From assembly GCF_036373705.1 (NCBI RefSeq), contig NC_089852.1:34736707-34800706 (forward strand): 64,000 bases of DNA, written 5' to 3'. How positions within the stretch are numbered: the first letter of the stretch is position 1; each line of letters opens with the position of its first letter. The translations under genes and the position numbers were made by a program. This DNA is from Amia ocellicauda (taxonomy: Eukaryota > Chordata > Actinopteri > Amiiformes > Amiidae). A model generated the notes under the pieces. That model was not told the DNA's origin. It did no database searches and saw only the letters and a list, made by a program, of their open reading frames with translations. Positions 25,845 to 37,935 of the stretch are shown here, one piece after another.

Positions 25845-28816
25845 TACATGGCCTAATATTTGTGACCGTACATCTGCCTCAGGGCCTGGAGTTGCTTTGC
25901 CCAGTTATCAAAATGTTTATCTTTTTAAGCAGACAAATCAATAGCATTAATGTCACCGGTCTCCAATCTAACTCTTTAATCACTTTGTCCACTTTTCAGC
26001 CTAGCTGTTTCACTGCCTGTAGCTAAGTGGGTGACCTTTACATTTTGACAATAAACACACATTGGCAAAGCACTATGTGTGGGAGGGTATACTTATTTTT
26101 TAAAGGTTTTTTTGTTTTCAAACTTACATGATGATGTGATTGCAAACCTGATTCAATACTAGAAGCAACCACAGAATAATGGTAATTACAAGTGAGTTTT
26201 GGAGGAACTGACACTCTCAAGAAACAAGAGAACTCATTAAGAAAATAATAGTTAAGTCCCCAAATCAAATGTTAATTACACTGAGCTGTACAAAACAATA
26301 AAGAAATGTTTACCTGAATATGTAAGAAAGATGAATAACCTAATTATAGAAAGCATTGGGAATATGAAGGAATCATTTCCCCGAAAAATTATAATGGCAC
26401 AACAATCAAAAACATGCAATTATCAGAAAAGTGGAACAATTCTACTGAATCCTATATAGTAGTGATGACAACAGGAAAGAAGAGATCTGAATGAACATAA
26501 GTGTGTGTGTGTGTGTATATATATGAGAGAGAGAGAGAGAGATAAAGAGACCAACCAGTCTCTACAGTAAATAGGCTACTTTTTATAGTCTCACTACAGA
26601 AATCATATGTAAAACAAAAGAAACGCAGGATCAGTAAACACTCCGTCTCCCATACGGGCAGTGCTCCGGTGTCACTATTCAGGTCCCTGTCACTGTATAT
26701 GGGTCACTCCTGCTTCTGACCACAAGATAACCTCAGGTTAAGCAAAACTCATACAGCCAGAGCACGGTGGGAAAGATGAAATGATTGAAGAGCTAGAAGG
26801 TTGACACCAGCTCTTTATGTCCTCCCTGTTTTGTAAAAGACAGTTATATACTGTGTTACTACACCCTCTTCAGCATTATTTGGCAGTGTTACGCACAGCT
26901 CCTGTGCATAGAAATCACACTGTATTCCTACATTGCACACATCGTTTGAAAGCTTATTCTCTTGGCTGCCAGCGCGTTTCATTCTCAAACACATGCAATT
27001 TACAGTGTCCGTGTCACCCACCGTCATTCAGAGCCCGGGGGGTAAACGCGCAGTCTGCTGGGGTGGGGGGTCTCATTCAGACAGTCACAGATCACTCAGT
27101 TTCAATTGGAAATAAGCTTGTTTTGATTAATCCAGTATATATTATTTGATGTTCTATCAAACAGTTATGTAAAATCGTTGTGTATTAGTACACTGTAAAC
27201 AGTTTTCCATCTTGATATTTTGAGCTCTCTACGAGTGTGTGTTGCTTCTGCCAAAACGTGGATGGTCTTGTTTTGATTAGTAGACTGCCTGGTTCCAGAA
27301 TGTCATAATTGTCAATATTTTCTGAGATTTTTTTTCCTACCAAGTATCCCCATTTCAGAATGCAGAGGGGTATAAAAACCACATCAGAGACTGCTTCACA
27401 TCGTTAGAAAGCCAAGAGTCTCAGCTTTCAGGGGATACCAAACACTTGGCAAACACCACAACAGTGTAGAGTACACATGGGATTAAAGAGAACCGCACGG
27501 ATTTGGTGCCCTTTTAAGGGTACCAGAGGGGTTTGTCAGATTAAGCAGTTAAATTTTATTAAAGAAATCATGGAATAGTTTTGTTTATCTCCAATTGTTT
27601 ATTTGTTCTATATGCTTTAATTAGAGTACAGTGAGACATTAAACTGCATACATTTAAATAAAAACTGGACAAATTGAGGTGTTCTAAAACTTTTGACCAG
27701 TAGTGTATCTGTCCCTGTGTTTATAAGTTTGTGAATGCCAGGAACAAGTTGGTAGACTACGACTCCCGTGTTGACATTTATAGCCACATTAAATGTAAGC
27801 GTAAAACCAAATTGAATGGCACAATCTTCTGTAGGAATGGAGTGCTGGGCACCATCCCAGCCTGCAGCCCCAGGGAATTCGCTTGTGGTTGTGTGTGTGA
27901 ATTGTTTTGCCAGGCTGTGGAGCAGTTCCACAGCCTGAATTATTCTGCACCTACAGGACAGACTTGTCTTCCCTTTCAAGGATACAAATCTCAGCGAGTT
28001 GAACAAATGTGTAGAAGGTACTTAAATTGTATTTGCATATATATATATATATATATATATCCATCTTTAATTATTCTAACATGGGATTTATTTCTGATTT
28101 GGTTAAATTTATCTTGTATCCTGACAGCACATACAAGTCATTAATTACCTGCGATTAATTAATTATATTAGGTGCAAGATTCTTAAACTCCACAAGGTGG
28201 AGCCACAGCACAACAAACTACAGTAGTTGTCTGTCCTTCAGATTGAAAGATGTTGCAAAACTGCAGTTATATTAAATGTCTGTCATGCATTTTACATCCA
28301 AGCCAACTTTCAGAGAATCAAATCCAAAAATGCGGAGGAGATGTTCAGAACTGTAAATTCTTGTATTAATAAAATAATATATGAAATCACAGCTGTAGGA
28401 GGATGAGTATGAGAAGAAGCAACTAGAAACACAGTAGGGAAGGGGGGGGGGAACAACAACTTTACTTGCCATTTTTATAAAGGAGTGAGGAAAGTCAGTC
28501 ACACAGACCATGTCTATACACAATGTCACAGTAGGAAGTAGAACTGTGAGTCACAACTTAACTAATTACATTCAAAAAACAGCTACAGTAAAATTTCATT
28601 TTTCCCCCCTCAAGCTCACAATCTCATATTTCGCAAACATGTTTACCAGGAACTTAATTTGCATAAAAACAAATCCAATAGCTGGAATAACATCTATAAC
28701 ATATATCCTGATGCTGGCAAGGTTACAGATCACATCAGAGAACACATTCTAACTGCCATAACAGCACTTGTCAGTTTTCTATAGGCATTAATTAAAATGC
28801 AGCTTAGCAAGGACAG
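25807..28816. other. Intergenic DNA between the convergent b4galt3 and b4galt4 genes
   Basis: No coding gene seen. It contains a poly-T run at 25807-25836, a (GT)n(GA)n stretch near 26501-26542, an AT run near 28037-28061, and a transposon-end remnant near 27640-27706. An 11-bp hairpin at 27912-27938 is probably incidental. Confidence 0.5.
27540..27706. mobile_element. Remnant of a DNA transposon end
   Basis: The segment ends GTTCTAAAACTTTTGACCAG followed by TAGTGTA, a motif I recognise from the terminal repeat of a widespread fish Tc1-type element. The matching opposite end is not visible nearby, so this looks like a one-ended fragment. Confidence 0.4.
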
Positions 28817-28822
28817 TTTATT
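28817..28822 (-). terminator. Candidate polyadenylation signal of b4galt4
   Basis: AATAAA on the minus strand (TTTATT on plus), about 500 bases beyond the b4galt4 stop. Confidence 0.4.
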
Positions 28823-29316
28823 GTAGGCATGTGAATGAAAATATATCAATAAGAATAAAAAATGATGAAGACCACAACAACAGCTTTGGCTATGGGGAAA
28901 AAAAACATCTGCCCTGGTAGTTTTGCACCCACCGTATCAATCTCCCAAACATGCACCTCATAATTGCACTTAAGTGTGTAATGGGGACAGCATTATACAA
29001 TCTTAACTGCTATAAGTGGCTTGTGGTCTGGGTTCAGAACCATCAAACGAAAATAATTAATAATAAAAAGACTCTGAAGACAGTTCAGTATAGCCAGGCA
29101 GAGGAGGGTACTCACTATGAAAAGTCCTGCCCCTCCTCAGATTGTGGGATTTGGGGCGAGTGTCCACAGCAGGGCAGGCCCGTCTCTATCACAGGACCGG
29201 GCAGTGTTCGCTCCCCTGGGCATGGCTGGCTCCGAGTCCGAGTGTGCCCTGGCTTGCCACCTCCTCCCAGCGCAGGAGAGCAATCTGTATTGGGAGCCAG
29301 GGGGCTGTCCTCAGGG

Positions 29317-32208
29317 CTAGTGCTGCGGGCGGCCGAGGTCCACGGTGATGTTGATGTACAGGGCTGGCCTCTCCACTGTCAGCGTCTTGTACAGGCAGGA
29401 GCTCAGGCCGTCCCTCTTCCAGACGCGTGGCGTACGGCTCAGCAGACGCATGCTGGGATCCCGACCGGGAAGGAGGCCCCACCGCCCACCGGAGCGAAAG
29501 GCAAGAGCAACAGAAAAAAGAGTGAGCAATCACAGGCCGCCATGTCCACAGGGTGTACTGGTCCTATACTTGTCCAGTGGTGGTCTACACCTCCCCCAGT
29601 GCACCCTGGGCCCTCTCTGCCCTGTAGTACTCACTCACCGGTCTTTGTTCACTTCGTTGCCGTTGTCCCTGGTGTGGAAGATCATGGTGTAGCGCGCCAC
29701 TTCAGGAGGCGGTCGCACAATCTTAAACTTCTGCAGCTCAACCCTGAGGGAAAGGGATATTTGCACATGGAACGGGAAACGACAAGACAATCAATTCCTT
29801 CTTAATTCGCGTTCATAAACAGGTAATTATCTCAACCTCCTCCGAGTCACAACAACACGACTTTCTACTCCAGAGGGAAAGGAATATCAACAGGATATGG
29901 TGACTTTCAGGTAAGGGCAACAGACAGCATATAGATCAGGTGACATCTTTAACAGGGTCAGCCTTTTGCAATTGTGTCTAAAAGATCAACAGCAGGAGGA
30001 TCTGGAGTGTAAATGTTTGGGGTCAGTAATCAGTGATCTGTAAACTGTAACACCTCCTGCAAACAACAAACGAGTCGCTCCCTGTTTTTAGTTTCGCTCA
30101 GGATTTCCAAATAACACTAGTTAAACATTTCCTTTTCCTAGCTTCACCTTTCCCATGAAAGTCAAAGGTGGCTGCATTGCGACATTACAGTCCCTTAAGC
30201 GTCTGGAACAGGGAGAGGACAAGCCAAGCACTTTCACAGCATTCCCTCTCTGAAGCACTTCGGGACACACCAAGCACCTGGTGCACAGAAGTTGGACTGT
30301 AAAAGACAGCCCTGCCTCTTCAGGACAGTTCACCCTGGACACTGTTCCTTCCTCCCTCATCTGTAACCTGTGACCTCAGGGCACAACAAGGAACCCAAAA
30401 GCGGCAGTCATCTTCCAGACACACGTCTCTGGGCTTTAGCTCACCGGATGCGCAGGTCGTCGTCCTCGCCTCCCCAGCCCCAGTACGTGTTCGAGAAACC
30501 GTTCACTCTGAAGAACTGTTCCTTGCTCATGGCCGTCACCCCTCCAAAATAGCCTTTGTAGCGCAACCTGGGAGACAAACCAGAACAACGCCATCCATTG
30601 TCATGTTCTCACTACACTCGGCACTGTAGTTTCTAATGCAATTCTCCAGTGTCTGTATCGGAGATTCTGATTGGTTGTTCAGAGCAAATGGAAGGTTGCA
30701 ACATTTTACAACAATGATAATAGTAAGGAAGGGAATCATTAACGTGCTGCTGGAAAAAGTAAACTGTTTCAAATGGTAAAAAAAAGTCTTAGTCTTATAG
30801 TAGCATATATTAACTGACTCAATAAAACTTTAAATCAAACATTATTTTCAGTGTTTTTGCCATTGTGTTCGCAGTGCCACACAGACTCCATTTATAATTT
30901 CAAACCTGCTGTGCCCCCGTTCCCAGAGCAGCCCCGGACTCCTCCACCCTCACCTGTACCCTGTGGCATTCCTCCCCACCACCAGGTGCCTGGGCTGGCT
31001 GTCACACCGGTACAGGTTGCGGTCATTCTCCGGGACCAGGTCCACATCATGGAAGATGAAGCACTGCCAGTCATAGTCCTTCAGGGCCTCCAGGTAACCC
31101 ACATTCAGCAGCTTGGCTCGGTTAAAGGTCACATTCCCCGCCTTCCACAAAAGCACAGATGACAACTTCAGACAACAACAAAGCGCTGGGGTAGCTGGTC
31201 AAACAATCAAACATTCTCGGGTCAACGGGACAACAAACCTTAGCACAGACCTCTTAACAAAATAAACAAAAGGCTAGACGCACCTCGCTAACTATTAGAC
31301 AAATAAAGCATACATAAAAATAAAAAAAAGCATTTTCTAATGTTCACTGCTTTCAATGACATTTCAGCAGACCTGCAGGTTTTATAACCCCATCATAACA
31401 AGTGCTGTAGGGCCCTGGGGGGGGGTAGCTCTGGTGTGGACAAGATGCCATACCTGGTGGATGACGTAGATGGCGTAGTGGAGCTGCTGCCTCTGCAGGA
31501 AGGGGTGCAGGTGGTGCAGCAGGTAGAGCAGGTGCTTCTCGCGGTTGCGGTGGGGGATGAGGACGGCCACGCTCTGCCGAGCCTCGCAGCCCAGCGGCCG
31601 GTACTGCCCCTCCGACACCTGCCTGTTCTCCTGCTCCACCTCGGCCAGCGTCAGAGAGGGTTTGAACGACAGCGCCAATGCTCCCCCTGCCCACAGACAA
31701 ACATGCAAAAACACAAGAGTCATACACAGCACGCATCACTTCCTGCATCCATGGGTCAGTGTGGAACACCAATTCAACTGAGTAGCCAAATTTCATTCCT
31801 CAGTAGATTTTTTCATAACATTTATAAAGGAGCTCTTTTCCCCCCACACAAGATTCTGCATAGTGTGCAATAATAGCTCCAGGTGAAAAGCTAAGACAGA
31901 ACAAAAGAGCACATACGGAGCAGTGGGGATTGTTGTGGACAGGGCTGCAGAGGGGTCGGGGATGGAGAGAAGGGAGCCAGCTGGATTGCCTTTGGCCTGG
32001 CCCCCTCAGAGGTCCCGATTCCCCCCTTGATGACATCATGTGCCTCCTGTTGCCTATCCCGGAGTTTCGGCAATTCATGCGCATCGCGGACAATGTCGCT
32101 GAAGTTGTTTAGAGTGGTGATCCAGGTCAGCAGAGTCACACAGAGCAGCAGCACAATCAAAAACTTGACCTTGCGAGAGAGATTACAGAAAGTAGGGCAC
32201 AAGCCCAT
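29317..32208 (-). CDS. b4galt4: Beta-1,4-galactosyltransferase 4
   Basis: Golgi type II galactosyltransferase; in mammals B4GALT4 acts on GlcNAc-containing glycolipids and 6-sulfated GlcNAc. Minus-strand coding exons in order: 32208-31917, 31686-31454, 31141-30954, 30567-30445, 29743-29639 and 29452-29317. All borders are GT/AG with consistent phase, for about 358 residues. Anchor at about 14-31 (VKFLIVLLLCVTLLTWI). Motifs: SFKPSLTLAEVEQEN, LIPHRNREKHLLYLLHHLHP, YVIHQ, FNRAKLLNVGYLEALKD, FHDVDLVPENDRNLYRC, LVVGRNATGYR, YFGGVTAMSKEQFFRVNGFS, WGWGGEDDDLRIR and VWKRDGLSSC. GRNATGYR and the ending LYINITVDL point to B4GALT4 rather than B4GALT3. The ATG exon extends upstream to an acceptor at about 32542 (exon start 32541), so 32209-32541 is 5' UTR. 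Confidence 0.95.
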
Positions 32209-32541
32209 GATAGGAACAGTCCGAAAGGCCCGAGCGTAAATGCACAGCAGCAGCAGTTAGGACAAGGAGATGGCTGTCAGGGTAGATGACATCCGGTTGT
32301 CTTTTACAGTACAGTCAACACAAAGAAGTGCTGGCTACTGAACATCTGAGCCGCAAGGCTGTTTTAAAGGGTATACGCAAGGAAGAGAGGGGGTCTCCAG
32401 GCTGTAGTGACCCGAAGAGTGTCAGTGCACAACGCTTCAGAGCAGCTCCTCCCAAACCCAGACAGATCAAAGGCTTCACTGCCGATTCCGGAGACACGAA
32501 GCCAGGGCTGGTCTAGGAACATCGCAGCTCATTCTTCAAGG

Positions 32542-35500
32542 CTGAAACACAAAAGGGAAAGGAGAATACCACATGGGAAAAAGTTCCACTACACTACACA
32601 TCACAGTGTTGGCAATTTCTGCCTCTTTAGTTGGCACCTGCTTCTTTTAGACCTTTGGCTTCACGCGTTTGTCTCCATATTTAATATTTTTATAATTTTC
32701 TTAATGTTTACAAGTGCATTGTGTATTTCACTAGTTTTACTCACACATTCCTTGGTGGGTCAATCAAAGGCCATGAATGGGAAGACAGGGATCAAACCCC
32801 CAACCCTAGTTACATCAGCCCTATTCTAAGGCCAGCTAAGCCATGAAGATGAAATGCTACTTTATCCATTTTATCAAATCAAGCTACACCCAAGTAGCTT
32901 TGTTTTGTTTTGTATTCCCCACCTCAAGAAATTCAAATGAAGCCAGTCATGTTAAACTGTGATCAAGGTACAGTGACCCAGGTGTCTTTGGTTTTCTTTG
33001 CCTTTCCGCCTTGCCCCTCTCTCTTCTCGGTTCCCCTTTTATTCTTCGGTTTCAGCTTGGCACACATTAAGAGGCACTGACTTTCAACAGTGTATGAAAT
33101 GCCTCTTCAGACAAAATGACCATCTATCATCACTTGTTCTGTAAAAACATCCCTCCCAGAGGTGCACACGGAGCTTTTCCAGGATAAATTATAATTTATT
33201 TAGTAATTTGAGAACTCAATTGCATTCAAGGAACAGACAAAAAACAAAAGAAAAAAGCAGAGTCAGTAATGATTCCACCACTAGAGTATAGCTGTCTTTT
33301 TCCACTTTAGGATGATAAATAGGGCCCTATTAATCACAGTTATCAAGTGCAAGCCCAGATATTTTCTGATTAATGTTATCATACATTTTTCCTCTCAAAT
33401 GAGTAATTTTTGTATTCAGTTTTGATATATATATACACACATTTGTATACAATGAAATACAATCTAGCTCCCCGATTTCACAGATCCTCTTACAGATTAC
33501 CTCGCTACACTGCAAACCTATCAGTGACTGAGCAAATGGCCTAGTGGTCACAAAGGCTTCTTTATTGGAGGGTGACAGTGCCAGGATGTAGGAGCCTTAC
33601 CTTCACCCGGTGGCAGGGGGCCAGGCAGGAACATGAGATGGTAGTAGCACAACCCACAAACATGAACACTTCTTTCATCCCACCAAAGAACAAGAAGTAA
33701 TACGGAGTATGAAATTGGGTACATTTGTTGTTTTATATTCCTTCAGTCTCGCAGCTTTTATTTGTTTAGGTGTGTGATGGAGCAAGGCCCACGCCTTAAA
33801 CCTGAATCACCTTACTGTTGACATGGGTAGGGGGTTAATATTGTTTGGAATGTTATTTCCTTCGTTTATAGTTTAGATTCAGGTTATAATTGAATATCAC
33901 CTTTTATTATAAGCGTGTTATGCATTATGTATTTGGGGGTTATATGATGTTAGGTATTTTTGTGTCACCCCTATTTTTCGAATGGTTTGGATCTAGGGGG
34001 CTAAGCTGCCCAAAGTACAAAAGCTGGATCAAGGGCTTTAGTAATGGAGAGCTGGGTGGAGGTTAGCCCCTGCCCATTTGTGGTCCTGGTTTCAGGATAC
34101 TTGTATTTTGTTTGTTATGTGTGCAATTATTTATCCTGTGTGTTTGCAGTTACTACTTATTTACTTCCTGTATGTTTAATTTTAGTCCGAAAGACAAATG
34201 TCATCGTTTTTGGAGAATTGCCGCCCTTGTTCTTGTGTGTCAGACGCTGGGACCGCTACAAGGTGTATCCCACAGTGTAAGTGTCAGTTTTCACTAATCA
34301 GGACAACTCTACACAGATATCCCAGGACACAAACTGCCCAGGGGGCTTCAGGGCCATTTTAGAAAGGTTATTAGTCTCTGTGCAGACAACAAAAATCCAG
34401 TGACAGCCCCTTTCATTCAGCAGATTGTCTAATACCTTACATTACACATTAGGCAAGTGCCAAGAATTGATAGTCTTGTTATTTTAAAACTAAGAAAATT
34501 AAGGTGTCATGTAGGACAGTCAAAGAACAACTTCTTTGCAACGCTGATTGCAATCAAAATCTCGGTGAACTGAGGAGTATGAAATCTGCTTGCAAGCAAA
34601 CTAATCATGCAGTGGAAAGAGTCTGCAAGACTAATCTGGCCGTTTTTAAATAATTTTTCAAAACCTATTTGGCAAATATGTAATATGGATTTCTTTAATA
34701 AATTATATAGCTTACCCTTACATCCCTTTAAAATCCTTGCTATACACCATTATTTAGAATAGATGTAAATATTGACTTTGATTTCTGATTTGCTAGAGAA
34801 GCCCCTGACGGTTCAATTTCAACAAAAGTTAAAAAAACAAAAATGGTTAAGATATTTCACGACACAATAAAAATAACACCAGTTTCCAGTTAACTCAATT
34901 CAAACTCACCTGTTCATAATCTTCTAAAACATTGTTAGTATCAATAAGTACTGTAAGTACTTTATAAGTACTGTGGTTATGTTGCAGTGGTACAAATTGT
35001 GTGCCAAATGATAAAACAAATTAAATATCTGATAAGTGTAAGAGTATTTTAAACGCATTTGTAGTTAGGTTTGATCATCCTAGTAATGTTTTAACACATG
35101 CACATGTACATGTACAACTTAAACTTAAGTAATCTGCAAAACAAACATCCATATCTGATTCTCCATCTGCTGATCTCTAAAGATGTAGACCTAGCAAAAC
35201 TCACAAACCATTTTGCCATTTAGTTCAACCTCAAACCTCAATAGTCCCCTGAACTGGGAAGCCAGCATTATTAGGGCTGGCTCAATGTGTTGTATTTATC
35301 CCTTTAATGCCTTGGAGTTTGTGTTTCACAGTTGCAAAGACAAACGGGTACCTGAAGCTGAAAATGATTCCCAATCTCATTGGGATATTTTTTTTAATAA
35401 TAGTGAGGCTGCATATGCAATTACACACTGTATTTATATCGCAAACTGTTTTATCCCCGTTTTTTGACTTTCCTGCTTGTAATGATGAATGACCGATACA

Positions 35501-35820
35501 TCATTCACACAATTACGGTTTAAACATTAAAATGACAACATTAATACGTTTGTTTTCTATGACGTGGTATGGAAAAAACTTTGGTCTAGAAAATGCATGG
35601 TCTCAACTTCTATTAATTTTCATTATTTCATATGTACTATCTTGTGTGACAATAAAAGGTGTTATGTGTCAGTTTAATCTTTTAATTTTCCTTTACGCGT
35701 TGTTCTGTCGGAAGTCCTATAAAAACACGCAATCTGCAACGAAGCGGATGTCTGAGGAAACGGCATGTTATAACGGCTTACCTCGGCTCACGCTGACATC
35801 AGCCTCCTTGTACACAAATG
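32542..35820. other. Probable first intron of b4galt4 or intergenic DNA
   Basis: No coding exon is supportable. A tRNA-like SINE remnant sits near 32745-32845. At 33602-33660 (minus) there is an exon-like stretch ending in a GTAAGG donor, which could be an alternative 5' UTR exon, but the evidence is thin. The AT-rich segment around 33950-34300 resembles an old transposon but could not be assigned. Confidence 0.4.
32745..32845 (-). mobile_element. Short tRNA-like SINE fragment
   Basis: On the minus strand, a head reading ATGGCTTAGCTGGCC is followed by GGGTTTGATCCCTG, resembling tRNA A and B boxes at roughly tRNA spacing. No clear tail. Could be a truncated SINE or a tRNA pseudogene. Confidence 0.35.
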
Positions 35821-35853
35821 CTACGTTGACGCTTTTTCGGTATCTTTGTCTGC

Positions 35854-36000
35854 GACGTGAAGCTCCACCTGCCACGCCATTGGTTAAGCGATATCTTGTC
35901 CATGACGTAACCTCCAGCTGTCGTGCCATTGGTTAAGCGGTATCCCCCGTCTGTGACGTAAAGCCGTATCTGCAACTCCATTGGTTAAACGGCACTACAA
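35854..36000. repeat. Tandem 50-51-bp repeat, each unit with a CRE-like and a CCAAT-box motif
   Basis: Three units begin with GACGT at 35854, 35904 and 35955. Each carries GACGT(A/G)A followed about 24-25 bp later by CCATTGGTTAA, which contains an inverted CCAAT box. A degenerate fourth unit may precede them at 35828. More CCAAT (36057) and ETS-like (TTTCCGG, about 36026) motifs follow. The spacing and motif content look like a promoter array, probably that of b4galt4 on the minus strand. Confidence 0.75.
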
Positions 36001-36737
36001 TGCCCTGCCTACATCTGCATTATTTCCGGGTTCCAATAAAACGTGTGGCTCCGTCCAATCACAGCACACAAATATATCACATTGCCCTGGTACTGTCTGT
36101 GTTGTTCAAGCAGAGGAATTTTCTGTTTTTGGACCATTTCAAATAGGTTTTTATCTGTAGACACAACAAGTAATCTAGGAGGAGCCATGGTTATAAATAT
36201 GGAACTTCGAGACTAGATTTAAATACAAAGTTGATTACCCCCGACTAGCTAATACATAGCGAAAGGCTAACACTAGTCTAACTATAGGTACAGTTCACAT
36301 TCTTATTTTTGTATTATTTATTAACAACTGCTGTAGCAATGGTCAATGTTATTATTATTAATCTCTTGTGATTTAAAGTTGTTGTTTTTTTCGTGAGGAT
36401 TGTATTAATTAAACGGGGGCGCTAGCTCCGCCTGGCGCTTGTTTATCGTAACAGTATATTGATTGTGCAAAAGTTACCTGTAATACATCAGCTGCTCGGA
36501 ACAGATACGAAAACTCGCTGCTTGGTTGTCAAAATTAAAGTTTGCAGCCTCAGGTTTCTCTGAAGATAGCGATGATACTCTATTGAATACAATTCCTAAG
36601 ACTCACTTATTGTTATAGCTGAAATTAGTAATACCCCAAAGCTACAGCAATTGTAGAACTGTTCTGCAAGAGAAAAATACGAATATGACAACATGCTGAA
36701 GAGCCGCACATCAGATGAAATGCAGTGAATCAAATCA

Positions 36738-36883
36738 ACATGGAATTGAATGTAGCTCTTTATTTGAACACTGTGCTGTACAATATATACATAGGATGGA
36801 ATTGTAATGAACATGGAATTGAATGTAGCGCTTTATTTGAACACTATACTGTACAATATATACATATGATGGAATTGTAATGC
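36738..36883. repeat. 73-bp tandem duplication
   Basis: The unit starting ACATGGAATTGAATGTAG at 36738 is repeated from 36811 with a few mismatches (period 73). Each unit contains TTTATT on plus (36759-36764 and 36832-36837), which is AATAAA for the upstream minus-strand CARD gene. Confidence 0.85.
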
Positions 36884-37010
36884 TGTATTGTTTTAAGCAA
36901 GGAGAGATGGTGATTTGAGTTGAGTTGTTGAGGGGTTAGGAGAAAACCCAACCCCTACCTCCAAAGAGAAGTCTGCAGGTCATCTTCTCCTCTGCTGGAG
37001 TGTGGCGGCT

Positions 37011-37794
37011 CTAGGCATTCCCCCTGAAGAAACACTGAGCCAGGCAGCAGACAATGGGTCTGCCAGAGGTGGGCTGTCTGTGTGGGGCCTCTGGTTTCTG
37101 CTCTTCGGGAGGTCTTGCCGTCCCGATTGGCAAGGCAGATTGCAACGTTGAAGTGAATTCTGCCTTAGGAGCTGAGAATAAATATATTACATGAAATTAA
37201 TTGACGTACATTGATGCATATGAAAAATGAAAAATGAAATCAGAAATTCTATTACTTATTGCTATTACTTCTAAAATACAGGACCTGGGGTTACTGACTG
37301 AAGATAAGTGGATGGGATTGGGAGCGGTCAAGATGAATGGACCCTGGATACCCCCCCTTGTCATACACAGCTCAATATCTCTGATTTCAAGTAAGGTTGA
37401 AATCAGTTTGTTTTTGATAAGGATAAGTAAACTAGTAGATAAGACAAATAGATAGGCAAACAAAAAAAGACAAGACTCCTGTACCTCCTGTCCCGGGGAG
37501 CTGCAGCAGGAGGCCGCTGAGCCAGGGGTAGGTGTCCCGCACTTCCCACAGAGCGTTGCAGAACTCCCGGCAGCTGGGTTCTCCTCGGCTCAGCACAGCG
37601 TCCAGCAGCTCTGTCACCCTATGCCCCGGGGAGGGCAGGCTCTTGATGCACCGGTACTGCTGGGTTGTGAGCAGGTCCCTGGAGTGGCTCTTCTGCAGGA
37701 TGTAGCTGGGGTCGTTTTGGAAACAGTCGATCAGCTCACACTTCCAGGAGCGGACCCAGGCACAGGCTCTACCCTCACTGCTCCACGGCTCCAT
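37011..37794 (-). CDS. Small CARD-domain protein, two exons, family member not identified
   Basis: Exon 1 37794-37485 and exon 2 37171-37011, joined by a GTACAG donor and a TATTCTCAG acceptor. The codon split over the junction (G/CT) reads alanine and keeps the frame to a TAG, giving about 156 residues. Residues 10-100 fold-match a death-fold CARD: WKCELIDCFQNDPSYILQK, LLTTQQYRCIKS, HRVTELLDAVLSRG and CREFCNALWEV occupy the expected helices. After it comes a proline-rich linker and a cysteine-containing end (IVCCLAQCFFRGNA). CARDs mediate assembly of inflammasome, NOD or apoptosis complexes. No kinase, NACHT or caspase domain is attached, so it could be a CARD-only regulator. The ATG has a good context (AACAATGG). 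I recognise the domain but not the gene. Confidence 0.75.
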
Positions 37795-37935
37795 TGTTAG
37801 TTTCTTCTCTTAGAAAAGGGCTATCTTCCAAAGCAGAGAGATCCTATGTAAATATATATAGTATATAGATGGATAAAGATCAAACAAAACTACACAGTTA
37901 CAGCTTTGAAATGTACAACTCAGTTTTACTATGTA

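Noticed and set aside
27912-27938. 11-bp hairpin (CAGGCTGTGGA / TCCACAGCCTG)
   Set aside because: Short, single and without context; likely chance.
28951-29805. 284-codon plus-strand open frame
   Set aside because: Covers b4galt4 exons 5 and 6 in antisense; no domain, and low-complexity content.
30851-31873. Plus-strand frames of 103 and 145 codons
   Set aside because: Antisense to b4galt4 exons 2 and 3, with no independent support.
33602-33660. Exon-like minus-strand stretch with a GTAAGG donor
   Set aside because: No open frame linked to a neighbour and only a weak acceptor, so kept only as a remark.
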